64,000 nucleotides of DNA from Fraxinus americana (lineage: Eukaryota > Streptophyta > Magnoliopsida > Lamiales > Oleaceae): positions 31,223,383 through 31,287,382 of the forward strand of contig CM068720.1 of the NCBI GenBank assembly GCA_035079005.1, in the 5' to 3' direction. The translations under genes were made by a program, and so were the position numbers. Shown here one piece after another: positions 33,241 through 44,245 of the stretch. Position 1 is the first letter of the stretch. The number at the start of each line of letters is the position of its first letter. The notes beneath the pieces were generated by a model, which was not told the DNA's origin, ran no database searches, and saw only the letters and a list, made by a program, of their open reading frames with translations.

Positions 33241-33687
33241 GAGTGTCACGGGAAGCAAAATATCAATATCAATCAAATTCAAGAGGAAATATAGACAAGG
33301 AACAACGAAATAATACAACAATTACAGTAAGACTTTCTTCAGGTTCTAGATATTCAAATTCACGGTACAAAAGAAAATGAGCCGTGAAGTTCATGACAAC
33401 TCATTGATTTGTTACCAATTTCCTACTTTTAAGGATCTAATTTGATTGGTATCCTACGTGTCGTACATACTCACCATATAGTGTTTGCTATTATTTGTAA
33501 GAAATTACCTTAACATTATCTAAAAGCATAATATAATCCATCCGTCCCAATTATATATGTTTGCTTCGACTAAGAAAATTTATTTAATATCATTGAAAAA
33601 TTAATTTTTGTCAAAATCTTTCTTAATTTACCCTTATTTAATTTTCAGTGTGTAAAACTAAATTATTGTTGAAATTAATAAATAATT

Positions 33688-33860
33688 TGTTATAAAAAGA
33701 GAGAATAAGAGAAGTCAATAGATTTGTTGTGTATTATAATGAGAACAAAAACTCTATATTTATAGAGAAGGAATAGGGATACATATGGTAATTATATATA
33801 TGGCTGCAGGGGTACAAGTGTCATTCACACTAAACTCTAATTTACTTTCCTTTTACAACA
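33688..33860 (-). repeat. Copia F 3' LTR
   Basis: 173 bp from TGTTATAAAAAGAG to CCTTTTACAACA, matching 38987-39159. Confidence 0.9.
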
Positions 33861-34034
33861 CTCCCCCTTGAATGACACATTACAAAATATCTGCCTTGTT
33901 AAAACCTTGTTTGATAAAAATCCAATGGAACAAAAAAAATCAAAACGAAGGAAAAAGAGTACAGTTTTTTTGGAGTATTAAAGATAAATGCTGCCTCATT
34001 AAAACTTTGTTAGGAAAATCCAGTGGGATAAAAC

Positions 34035-35182
34035 CTAAACAAGGAAAATGAGTACAGTTACTCCCCCTGATGTTGATCGCTGAAAATCTTTGAGTCGACG
34101 CATTTCAATCCCGTGAACCAATTTCATGAATGTAGATGTTGGCAGTGCTTTTGTAAATAAATCAGTCAAATTGTCACTTGAACGAATTTGTTGAATCTCG
34201 ATGTCGCCATTCTTCTGAAGTTCGTGTGTATGAAAGAATTTTGGAGAAATATGCTTCGTCCTGTCACCTTTGATATAACCTCTTTTGAGTTGTGCAATAC
34301 AAGGAGCATTATCTTCATACAAAATTGTTGGACTATCTTTTGTTGAAATTAATCGCATGATATTTGGATATGATTAGTCATGTTCCTCAACCATACATAT
34401 TCTCGGCCTGCTTCATGGATTCCAATAATTTCAGAATGATTTGAGGATGCTGCTGTCAATGATTGTTTCACAGATCTCCATGATATAGTCGTTCCTCCAC
34501 GTGTACACACATATTCTGTTTGTGATTTAGTTTCATCTGGGTCAGAGAGATAACCTGCATCTGCATATCTCACTAAAGTAGATCCCGACTTTCGAGAATA
34601 AAATAATCCCAAATCAATAGTACCCTTTAGGTAACGAAAAATATGTTTAACATCATTCCAATGTCTTTGTGTTGGTGTAGAGCTATATCTTACAAAGAGA
34701 TTTACAGAAAAAGCTACATCTGGTCTAGTGCAATTTGTAAGATAAGTTAATACTCCTATTGCACTAATATATGGTATTTCAGGACCAATAATATTTTCTC
34801 CATCTTCAAGTAGATGAAAATGATCCTTTTTTATATCGAGTGATCGAACAACCATGGGTGATGCTAATGGATGTGTATTATCCATATAAAATCGTTTTAA
34901 GACTTTTTCTGTATATGTAGATTGTTCAATTTGCAACTCAAGACAGAATTTGATTTTTCCCAAATCTTTCTTCTCAAATTCATTTTTCGAATAATCTGCA
35001 ATATTGTTGAGTTCTTCAGAAGTTCCAATTAAATTTAAGTCATCAACATTAACTGCCACAATTACAAATCCAATATTTGTTTTCTTTACGAAAACACATG
35101 AGCAGACATCATCATTTTTGTAGCATTCTTTCAACAAATATTCGCTAAGGCAATTATACCACATGCGTCTGAATTGTTTCAA
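34035..35182 (-). pseudogene. Copia F RT C-terminus and RNase H
   Basis: The frame 34349-35182 is open for 277 codons with VAVNVDDLNLIGTSEE (catalytic YVDD altered to NVDD), KDLGKIKFCLELQIE, TRPDVAFSVNLFVRYSS, RYLKGTIDLGLFY and SNHSEIIGIHEAGREYVW. It then continues in another frame (34035-34358) with YEDNAPCIAQLKRGYIKGD and TKHISPKFFHTHEL. The stretch closes near the LTR. Confidence 0.85.
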
Positions 35183-35933
35183 TCCATAATGATCTTTGCA
35201 ACTTAATTGAGAACATGGTTCTCGAGCATGTATTATTTGTTTTTCACACTTTAAGTCTTTCAGGGACTTTCATATATATATGTCACTATCAAGTGAACCA
35301 TACAAATAGATAGTCACTACATCCATAAAGCGCATCTCGAGCTTTTGTGGGGACTTTCATATATATGTCACTATCAAATGAACCATACAAATAGGCAGTT
35401 ACTACATCCATAAGGCGCATCTCGAGCTTTTGTGACACGGTTGAGCTAATTAAGAAGCTAAAAGTGATGGTGTCCATTACACGAGAATATATTTCCTCAT
35501 AATCAATTCCCGATTTTTGTGAGAAACCTTGAGCTACGAGTTGGGCTTTGTATCTTGTAATTTTATTATTTTCATTTCTCTTTCTTACAAAAACTCATTT
35601 GTATCCAACAGGGATTACATTTTCATGTGTTCGAACTACACGTCCAAACACTTTCTGTTTCTCTAAGGAATTTAACTCCGCATGTATGGCTTCTTTCCAT
35701 TTTAGTCAATCATTTCTATTTTGACAGTCTTTAACAGACAATGGTTCATGATCCTCATTTTGCATAATATCAAGAGTCACGTTACAGGCGAAAATATTGT
35801 CTATGACAACATTATTTCGTTCCCATAATTCATGAGATAACATATAATTTATTGAAATCTCATTATTTTCGAACACTTGTGATTCTTCAGGAACCATGTT
35901 TTCAATATTTGATTGATCAATTTTCTCTAACAT
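35183..35933 (-). pseudogene. Copia F RT N-terminal part with duplication
   Basis: MRLMDVVTAYLYGSFDSDIYMKVP is encoded near 35415 (listed here as pieces MRLMDVVTAYLY and SDIYMKVP). The DVVTAYLYGSLDSDIYM-type sequence is typical of this copia group. An 85-87-bp tandem duplication (35263-35434) repeats part of it and breaks the frame. Confidence 0.75.
35263..35434. repeat. About 87-bp tandem duplication inside copia F RT
   Basis: GGGACTTTCATATATATG...CTCGAGCTTTTGTG occurs at 35263-35349 and again from 35350, with five or six differences. The first copy has two more TA bases, so the reading frame is not preserved. Confidence 0.9.
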
Positions 35934-36253
35934 TACTTCTTCTGAAGTTTTTTGTTGGTTTTTCTCTTGTAATTTTCTTTTTTGAGATACAGAGTCTGTT
36001 GAACCAACTGGTCGACCACACTTCTAGCGTATTTGAGATTCATTTGCTAAACAGCAAATTGTCATGCAGGGACATCAATTTTTGTTAGAATATTTTCTGC
36101 TGGTATATGTGACTTTGTCACTTTTCTTGTGTCAACAAATGCATCTGGTAATTGATTTGCAACCTCTTGCTCACATTGATTGTTGCGGAAATCAAAATGA
36201 GATAGAGTTGTTTCATTCCAAGAAATTTTACCTTGTTTATCAGGATGTAGTTT

Positions 36254-37100
36254 TTACCCTTCCAAAATTAGGAAAATCATTTCATCAAAATGATAATCTG
36301 CAAATCGTGCAGTAAATAAATCACATGTTAACGGTTCGAAATGTCTAATAATAGATGGTGAATCAAAACCAACATAAATTCCATGTCTTTGTTGGGGACC
36401 CATTTTAGTCCGTTGTGGGGGATGAAATTGGGACTTGAACAGTACAACCAAAAATCTGCAGGTGAAAAATATTAGGTTCATGACCAAATGCTAGTTGTAA
36501 AGATGAGTATTGATAATATGCAGTTGGTCTGTTACGAAACAATGACACAGCATGCAATATGGCATGACCCCAAACAGAAGCTGGGAGTTTTGTTTTCATA
36601 AATAATGATCTAACAATAAGTTGTAGACGTTTAATAAATGACTCTACTAAACCATTTTGTGTATGGACATGCGCGACCGAATGTTCAACAACAATCCCAA
36701 TTGACATGCAATAATTATCGAATGCTTGTGATCTAAATTCACCAGTATTGTCAAGACGAATAGTCTTGATTGAATAATTGGGAAATTGTGCACGTAATTT
36801 TATGATTTGAGCAAGTAGTCTGGCAAAAGCTACATTCCTGTAGAAAGTAGGCAAACATGTGACTATCTAGTGGAAGAATCAATCAATACCATAAAATAAC
36901 GAAATGGTCCACATGGTGGGTGTATTGACCTACATATATCTCCATAAATCCTTTCCAAGAAAGTTGGAGATTCAATATTGACTTTTATAGCCGAAGGTCT
37001 AATGACCAACTTGCCTTGCGAACAAGCCACACATGGATAATCATTAGGTAAGAATCTTCTGATTCTTTAAAAAATATCCATGTGAGTTATTTATTATTCG
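36254..37100 (-). pseudogene. Copia F integrase
   Basis: The core shows YSIKTIRLDNTGEF, FDNYCMSIGI, VAHVHTQNGLVESFIKRLQ (about 36660) and LPASVWGHAILHA. The open stretch 36405-36854 is the best preserved. The N-terminal zinc region towards 37100 is degraded. Confidence 0.85.
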
Positions 37101-37289
37101 ACACATCATTATAGCTCCGGATGTCCAAGTCGATAATGCCAAAGTATAAAATTTTTTGAATGTACGAACTTCTGGTTCGTAATAATATTTGATTCGACCA
37201 TTTTTATAAATGTGTAATACATGCCAGATGGGAGTGCATAAAATTTTTATTTTATCTGCTTCGGGCTATAAAATTTGATTATTTCATCC

Positions 37290-38006
37290 GTGATTTATTC
37301 CACGTGCATGTTCGCGTCCACGTCCAAATCCATGTCCACGTGCACGTCCGCGTTTTTGTCTTGATATTGTATTTGCCTGAAACAAGCTTCAAACAATGCA
37401 GTACCATTTGTTTCAGGCAATGGTATAGAATCAGTTGGACATAACCCATGATTTTCATCAGTAGTTCATTATTTTATTCAGCAATAAGGAGGCGAGATAT
37501 GAGTTCTGAGTACCTTTTGGAACCACGCTCATGATATTGCTGCTGCAGGAGCACATTCGAGGCGTGAAAAGTGGAAAACGTTTTCTCCAACATATCTTCA
37601 TTAGTGATTTTTTTCTCGACACAATGTTAATTTTGAACATATTCTGAATAGTTCAGAATTGTACTCACTAACAGTTTTGAAATCTTGCAAACAAAGATGC
37701 ATCCACTTATAATGGGCTTTGGGGAAGATTATAGTCCTCTAATGATAAAATCTTTCAATTAATTTTTTCCCAAAGAACCTATGGATCTTTTTCAGTGAGA
37801 TATTCAATTTTCAATCCATCGTGAAGATGATGACGAAGGAAGATAAGTACTTTTGCACAATCATGCAGGCATTCTTTGTTTCCTTCTTTTATTTTTTCTC
37901 CCAAACCTTTTGAGACAAGATGGATATCTGCATCGAGTACCCATGGCAAATAGTTTTTGCCAGATATGTCAAGTGCAGCAAACTCAAGTTTCGTGATATT
38001 TGCCAT
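37290..38006 (-). pseudogene. Copia F gag
   Basis: ATG at 38004-38006 gives MANITKLEFAALDISGKNYL, a typical gag start for this copia group, with FLRHHLHDGLK further on. An Arg/Gly-rich (RGR-type) segment lies near 37290-37350. Stops interrupt the middle. Confidence 0.8.
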
Positions 38007-38972
38007 TTGGTTTAACTACACAATAAAGTAAAAGAAAATACAATCAGTTTCGAAAAATATGATTAAATATCAATAGTCAATATCAATATGACATTAGTTA
38101 CGTGTTTTTCTGTAGGGATAAACACTAATTTAAAATAGTATATTTTTCGAAACATGTGCTACTTCGGGAGCGCATTGTATTTTAATATTGCTTTTTCAAG
38201 AACAATATGTCAATATCCTTTTGGAATATTGAAAATTATAATTTATACTCTTGATGAGCAAGTAATATTCTTCTGGAATATTAATTATAATGTTGTGCTA
38301 CTTCAAGAGCAACAACATGATATACGCTTTAAACTTTATACAAAAATAATAAAAAAAATTAATGTAGTTAGAATAAAAAGAGTATTCATTAAAGTATATA
38401 TGTGAAAGAATCATGATTTAAGCATGATAAAATATTACTACTACATCCAAAGATTTGTACAGAATTTAAAAGCATGATTAATTAAAGCATAATAAAAAAA
38501 AACTAGGTGTACTTAATTATTGCGGCGTCAGTTAGGGTAAACATGTATATATAATTAAAAGAAATTGAATTAGCAAAAGTAGGGTTCGCCAGAAACAAAT
38601 TGTGGAGCATAGAACGTAATCATTAAGGCAGAAGTATTATTTCACATGCAGATGCATATGTATAATTGAAAAAAAGATAATTATTTGTTCAACAAAAATT
38701 ATTTCACAGGCAGCATTCATAAATAAACATAGGTAATCTCCATCTATAGGTGCATTCATCTTTGGTCAACATTCTCAAAACTAATCATTATGGGCATTTA
38801 AAATTCATACACAAATTGTTTGTAGCATAAAAAGAAAATCACGTTGTAGTAGAAACAAAAATCCACAAAGAAATACACGTCTCCAAATCGATTTTGGTAC
38901 ATATGAGAGATGATTATGCAAAAAAAAAAAAAAACAATTATTACATTCTCTAAACTTTGAAAAATTAAGTTT

Positions 38973-38986
38973 TCGTGCTGATAACG
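38973..38986 (-). promoter_or_regulatory. Copia F primer-site region
   Basis: The minus strand reads CGTTATCAGCACGA immediately inside the 5' LTR. This is not the TGGTATCAGAGC of the other elements; the primer tRNA is not assigned. Confidence 0.5.
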
Positions 38987-39159
38987 TATTATAAAAAGAG
39001 AAAATATGAGAATTCAATAGACTTGTTGTATATTACAATGAGAACCAAAACACTATATTTATAGGGAAGGAATAGGAATACATATGGTAATTATATCTAG
39101 GGCTGTAGGGGTACAACTGTCATTCACACTAAATCCTAATTTACTTTCCTTTTACAACA
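38987..39159 (-). repeat. Copia F 5' LTR
   Basis: Partner of 33688-33860; its outer end begins TATT where the other has TGTT. Confidence 0.9.
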
Positions 39160-39734
39160 GAATTTGAATTTTCAAGAAATTTGCATATTAAATGGGGAAA
39201 ATTTAATAAGAGTATATTAGTAAAAGAACACAACGATATATTTTACATTAGGAAACAAGCTTATATATTTGGGATAAGAGAAAAATGAAACTCGGCCTAT
39301 ATAATTGGGACGGAGTGAGTAATATTTTATACATTGTCAATACATACCAAAATTCATTAAAATGTATTTAATATTGCGACACAAAGATCAATATTGCGTT
39401 GTAAAATTGGCCCGATTACCCCCTTCTCAACAAAAATTAAAAAATAAATCACGTATCCACCTTAGAATAGATGGATTCACACGTGAAGAAATCAAAATAG
39501 GGTTGTGCTATTCGTACAGAAATGTTTGACATAAGTACTTGACATAATGACGTGGCAGCTACTATTCCTTTCTATAATGTCTATAATGCCCTTAATGAAA
39601 TATTTTGCAGGTTAAGTCCTGTATTTTTTATTTCTTTTTGTTAACAGCAATTATTATTTTATACGATGTTCTTTTAATTTTTCTATTTGTTCTAAATATT
39701 CTCTATATTTTACTAATTTTTCATAAGCTCTAGG

Positions 39735-40037
39735 TTAATCTTTTCTAGTTATATATCCGAAAATAATTCCTTTTGAGACTTCTTCTTGTATGTTTTCGTA
39801 TTTGGTTATAACATCTTCAACTCTTTTTATTTCTTTACTTGTTTCTACAGGATCAAATCCTATATTATGTCTACAAGCATAATTTATATCAAAATATATT
39901 TCTTTAAGTTTTTCTTGTCCAACAGGAACTATATCTTCAGACTTCTTAACTATACTTAGTAAAAATGAAATATCTTTTTCATCTAGATATAATTTGAGAC
40001 AATCATCATTGGACGTGGATGCTTGTGAAATGTTCAT
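39735..40037 (-). CDS. Small extra ORF downstream of the viral promoter
   Basis: ATG at 40035-40037 opens a 100-codon frame; one stop at about 39735 is followed by 30 more open codons in frame (to about 39637). The peptide is charged and helix-like, with LYLDEKDISFLLSIV near the start and repeated Glu/Lys/Ile spacing, suggesting a coiled coil. It lies between the TATA box and the left edge of the virus. In the circular genome that is between promoter and primer site. I do not recognise a family. It could be a virus-specific accessory ORF or host sequence. Confidence 0.4.
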   Translation of the reverse strand: MNISQASTSNDDCLKLYLDEKDISFLLSIVKKSEDIVPVGQEKLKEIYFDINYACRHNIGFDPVETSKEIKRVEDVITKYENIQEEVSKGIIFGYITRKD

Positions 40038-40807
40038 GAAGATTAATAATTAAGACATAAACATATAAAGTATGTAAATAACTTACAGTAATCAATGGAA
40101 ATAAACAGGCTTTCCCTCCAGTATGTTCTTATAGTAGCTTTGCATGTATTTAATCATTCTTCTGAATCAGATGAACGTTTAAGATGTTTTTGAAATCATT
40201 TAGGTCCACAACTGCTTCCGCAAAAAGCTTTTCAATGAAGGTTGCATTTCTCACTCTAGAGAACTAGCCGTGTTACCACAGACGCTATCTCACAGTATCC
40301 AGAGTCTCTGTTTTCACCTCTATTCAAACTATTTTCAGAACAAGTTCTTATTTAGAACAAAATTTTAAAAGATAACTCACACACAATGTGCTACAATTTT
40401 GTTAGAAAAACTGCCCTTTTCCCCTAAAACATTTATCAAAGATGGGTATTTTGGCATGGCTAACATCCATTCAAAATCAATGTTTTGAAAATCTTTTAAA
40501 ATTTCTATTTGTACTGCCGAGAAATCATGAGAAACTTAACGAAATCCTTTCATAGAAACTTTGTTAAACCACAAAAACTTCATCTTGATATTCATAAGAT
40601 TGAAATAATACATGCTGACTTACTATCTTTACATACCTTTGGTACTACCTTATGAAGTTTAGAACTCCATAAGTGATTACCTTATTACAAGTTTTCCTAT
40701 CTTCAAAACTAGCTAATTTTTTTTTTCTGAATACAAGTGGTGTATACAGATATGATATTTCTTTTTGGATAGAGAATTCGAGATGTCTCAAATCCTGGAC
40801 TACTTCT
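40038..40807 (-). other. Viral leader region
   Basis: Sequence downstream of the TATA box without a convincing ORF. By position it corresponds to the pregenomic RNA leader of caulimovirids. Short open frames are present, but pairing of a leader hairpin was not verified. Confidence 0.4.
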
Positions 40808-40816
40808 CCTTATATA
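40808..40816 (-). promoter_or_regulatory. 35S-like TATA box
   Basis: The minus strand reads CCTCTATATAAGGAGAAG, very close to the core of caulimovirus pregenomic promoters (TATATAAGGA). It lies about 310 bases downstream of the transactivator ORF end, where such a promoter is expected. Transcription would start near 40780. Activity is inference. Confidence 0.65.
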
Positions 40817-41124
40817 GAGGATTTTCTTCAAGTGATTAGGAATCTTATCTTCACAGCTGTCCTCCATTATTTCTTGTATGTCATCTTCTTTTGTTTGGTA
40901 GCAAAGCTGTCCTTCTTTTGAGCTGGTAAGTTGGTGAAGAGTTATTGTCATACCAAATTTTCTTCTCTTCAATAGTTACTTTGTATCTTTTTTCTTCAGT
41001 AGTTGGTAAGGAGTTATAATCTCAGCTACTTTCTTGTACTATCTTCTGTTTTTTAGTGACCACAGTTTTCTTTAATAAAGAGACTTTATTAAAGTAGTGA
41101 TAAAGGGTCACTGTCCTTCCTCAA

Positions 41125-42294
41125 TTATTTTTCCATCCTAGACTCAAAGAATTCTGCAGGGAATTCTTCATCATCGAGTGATACTTGACTCATATCTTCT
41201 ACTACACAATGTTCACAGTGATGATCACTGTAATCCCAAAGTAATTTGCATAGTTCTTTCTCCATTTTTTCTGATCCACAAACTTGATTGGAGATTATCT
41301 TGGATAATAAATGGTCGAGATAACATATATCTTCTTCTTTTGTTTCTTTTCTGGCATTAGAATAGATTATATGTTCCTCAAATGGATAAACCCATATTTT
41401 TTTCTCAGTAATTATGTGAGTTATATGTTCAAATATTTCTTTATATCCCTTGGCTCTTCTGGATGGCATCATATTAATGATATCTTGATAATCATTTTTA
41501 ACAACTTTTTGACTGGTTGGTAAAAAATGTTGATTTGTGAGTCCTAACTTGATAACATGAAAAGCTGGCTGGATATATTGAAGATCTGGATCCCATTCCA
41601 TTGTTGCTGAGTAGAATCTTATATATATATTTGTGGTTTTGACAATTTCAGTATATCTTTTCACCGCCTTTCTGACATCAACTCGAAGTTGAGCTATTTC
41701 TTTGAGATCTTTGCTATGATATATACAAAGTATATTTCCTAGTTCAAAACAATTTTTCACCCAGTTGGCTGGTGTTTCTGGATATAAATTTATCTTATTG
41801 TATCTTCCATAGTGGAGAGTTTTCATCCACTTTCCAACTTCTAGATACCAATCAGATAAAATATTAAAAACAACAATAAAGAAAATGACTTCTTCATAGT
41901 TATCGTTTTTGGATATTTTTGTCGAGTGGCATATCTTGACGATTTCTTTTGGCTCAATTTTTTCAATATCTAGCTCAGGTAAAATATGGCTCTGTAAAGA
42001 GCTACCTTTGCCATTCTTTGTATCTTGAATATCTTCTTTACCAGTAATAGGTTCGAATTTTCCCTGTGAAGGGGTTCCTATTACCTTCTTTTCTTTCCCT
42101 TTATCCTCGGGTAGAGCGCTAGTATTCACAAGTCCCTGTGAAGGGATACTAGACTTGGTACAAGTATCATCTGCCACAGGGGCTATTTTTATTTGATCTC
42201 GAAGACTATCTTGTATATTTTGAATCTGAGTTTCCAAATAGGAAACTTTTATCTCAAGTATCTGAACTTTCGTCCTTAATTGTTCTAACTCCAT
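41125..42294 (-). CDS. Caulimovirid transactivator/inclusion-body-like ORF
   Basis: ATG at 42292-42294 overlaps the end of the polymerase region and opens 389 codons without interruption. The first 40 residues form a heptad-like coiled coil. A polar linker (about 45-120) and a folded part follow, with WYLEVGKWMKTLHYGRYN and PETPANWVKN at about 150-190. The C-terminus is acidic with an HHCEHC cluster. By position (last ORF, before the pregenomic promoter) it corresponds to the protein that forms inclusion bodies and lets ribosomes reinitiate on polycistronic viral RNA. The sequence identity rests on position more than on a motif I can name. Confidence 0.6.
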   Translation of the reverse strand: MELEQLRTKVQILEIKVSYLETQIQNIQDSLRDQIKIAPVADDTCTKSSIPSQGLVNTSALPEDKGKEKKVIGTPSQGKFEPITGKEDIQDTKNGKGSSLQSHILPELDIEKIEPKEIVKICHSTKISKNDNYEEVIFFIVVFNILSDWYLEVGKWMKTLHYGRYNKINLYPETPANWVKNCFELGNILCIYHSKDLKEIAQLRVDVRKAVKRYTEIVKTTNIYIRFYSATMEWDPDLQYIQPAFHVIKLGLTNQHFLPTSQKVVKNDYQDIINMMPSRRAKGYKEIFEHITHIITEKKIWVYPFEEHIIYSNARKETKEEDICYLDHLLSKIISNQVCGSEKMEKELCKLLWDYSDHHCEHCVVEDMSQVSLDDEEFPAEFFESRMEK

Positions 42295-42299
42295 CTCTG

Positions 42300-43574
42300 C
42301 TAAGACAATCAGGAAGAAAGTTAGCTTTTCCTTTTATATGTTCAATATCAAATTTGAAATAAGAAAATCAAATTTGAATTCTGATAATATATCTATTAGT
42401 AATAGATGGATCAACATTATTTTTTAAAAATGCTTTAACTTGAGTATTATCAGTCCTAATCAAGAACTTTTTTGGTAGTAGAAAATCTTCATATTTCTGT
42501 ACTCCTCGCTTTACAGCAATGAGTTCTTTTCTGTTCATCTCATACCTTGTTTCAACTTCTTTATATGTCCCTGATGTATATCCTGCAAGTATTTCAGGAC
42601 AAGAACAATTCTTTTCACATTTATATTCTTTATGATTCTTTTTAACCTTTAATACTACACCCAGTAATTGTCTGATGCATCTGTTTCAAGGATAAAGAAA
42701 TCTTCTTCTTGTGGAATTACAAGTTTAGGCAAAACTTTTAATTCTTTTTTTACTTTTCTTATATTTTCACAATCTTTTTTTCCCAAGACCACATTACATT
42801 TTTTCTCAATTTTGGGAGAAAGTAATTTTTTAATTTTGCACAATTTTCAATAAATCCTTCAGCATAATTTAATATATCAAGAAAGCTTTGTAACTATTTT
42901 TTATCTCTGATTTCTTCAGGAAATTCTTGAAGTTTTTCACCAATATGGGATTGCAATTGCAATTCTCCTTCTTTAATGAATAATCCTAGAAATTCTATCT
43001 CTGTTTTGGCTATTTCTGCTTTCTTTTGAGAAAGTGTAATACCATATTTTTTCATAATATAACAGAATTTCTCAAGATGTTCAATGTGTTCATAAATATT
43101 ATTTGAATGAATTAGTAAGTCATCAACATAAGCAATACAAAACTGAGTAATTGGTTTGATTACCTCATCCATTTTTCTTTGAAATATCTGTGGTTCATTT
43201 TTCAATCCAAATGGCATTACATTCCATTCATATTGTCCTAAAGGACTGGGGGTACTAAATGCAGTTAATGGTTTACTTTCTTCTGTAAGCATGATTTGCC
43301 AGAATCCTGACTTGCAGTCAAATTTTGAAAATATTTTCTTGTTTTGTACTTGTTTAATAAGGGTGTCCTTATTAGGCAAGTAATATCCATCAAATTTAGT
43401 AACTTTATTTAACTTCTTATAATTTATCACCATTCTAGCTTTTCCTCTTTTTATCGCACTGTGTTTTCTTACCATAAAGGCTGGGCTACTATGTGGACTT
43501 TTATTAGGCCTAATCAATTTAGATTCTATTAATTCTTTTATTTGATTTTTGAATTCCTTTTGATCATCAACACT
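42300..43574 (-). pseudogene. Caulimovirid RT and RNase H
   Basis: RT is open over 42894-43517 with ARMVINYKKLN, KIFSKFDCKSGFWQI, NVMPFGLKNEPQIFQ and the catalytic YVDDLLIHS. RNase H follows in other frames with ETDASDNYWV, NRKELIAVKRG and LIRTDNTQVKAFL. A TGA at about 42373 replaces a sense codon shortly before the end, and frame changes near 43560, 42890 and 42650 separate the parts. The polymerase is therefore inactive in this copy. Confidence 0.9.
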
Positions 43575-44245
43575 TATTTCATTAGTTTGACTCTAACTAT
43601 AGTATCTGGATTGATTAATTCTATTTTTGCCTTTGCTTTGTCTGTATTCCATTTTTCTAATGGATTTTCAGAATATGTTTCAAAAATTTCTTTTTTCAAT
43701 TTTTTTAACTTATTTTCTGTTATCATTTTTAAAACTGTAACTGATTTAATTTTTTCTGTATTCCAACATCCACCACGTTGGGTTGAGGAACTCTGATGAT
43801 TAATTTGTGTATGTGCTATGCTAATTGCTTTAGTTATCTTAGGTGTAAATATTTTATGTGTACAAGGAGTTGTAAACATATATCTATCTACATATTGTGT
43901 AAATGGTGCATATTTTAGTAGGAAATTTTGTCCTAATAAAATATCGCATCCTATTGTAGACGACATATATATTGTGTCAACAAATACTTCTCTAAAAGAT
44001 ATTAGAAAATGTACATGTGTAGCATATTTACTATATATTACTTTGTTACCACCTGCTGTTGTAGCAGTGACAATCTTTTTTGAATCATGCTTCCAGTATT
44101 CATTTGGTAATACATTTGGCAAACACAAACTTATTGTACTTCCTGTATCTAAAAAAGCATGATATTTAATTCTACAATAATTTTTTATATTGAGTATAAT
44201 ATCAATATATGGGCTCATGGGATTAGTATTAATTACTCTTTCCAT
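43574..44245 (-). CDS. Caulimovirid aspartic protease, N-terminal part of pol
   Basis: ATG at 44243-44245 overlaps the stop of the preceding ORF by 13 bases in another frame. The 223-codon frame has the active-site motif FLDTGSTISL at about residues 31-40 and the second-half motif CDILLGQNFLLKY at about 99-111. The fold is a retropepsin that releases polymerase products. The frame closes at 43574, and RT continues one frame away, so a frameshift mutation separates protease from RT. Confidence 0.85.
   Translation of the reverse strand: MERVINTNPMSPYIDIILNIKNYCRIKYHAFLDTGSTISLCLPNVLPNEYWKHDSKKIVTATTAGGNKVIYSKYATHVHFLISFREVFVDTIYMSSTIGCDILLGQNFLLKYAPFTQYVDRYMFTTPCTHKIFTPKITKAISIAHTQINHQSSSTQRGGCWNTEKIKSVTVLKMITENKLKKLKKEIFETYSENPLEKWNTDKAKAKIELINPDTIVRVKLMK

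Larger units (their letters stand above)
33688..39159 (-). mobile_element. Ty1/copia retrotransposon F, broken
   Basis: LTRs of 173 bp (33688-33860 and 38987-39159) enclose minus-strand gag, integrase, RT and RNase H. The left flank TAATT and right flank GAATT share four of five bases, a likely decayed target duplication. The minus-strand purine tract AAGGGGGAG lies at 33861-33869. LTRs differ at roughly a dozen positions. Coding parts are interrupted repeatedly. Confidence 0.9.
33536..39319. mobile_element. Stowaway-like MITE split by copia F
   Basis: The left part (33536-33687) starts ATCCATCCGTCCCAATTATA. The right part (39160-39319) ends with the reverse complement CTCACTCCGTCCCAATTATA. 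TA dinucleotides flank both ends, as in Tc1/mariner-type Stowaway elements. Removing copia F leaves a unit of about 310 bp. Confidence 0.8.

Noticed and set aside
42894..43517. Ty3/gypsy RT
   Set aside because: No integrase or LTRs; the neighbours (30K movement protein, capsid knuckle, 35S-like TATA) point to a caulimovirid.
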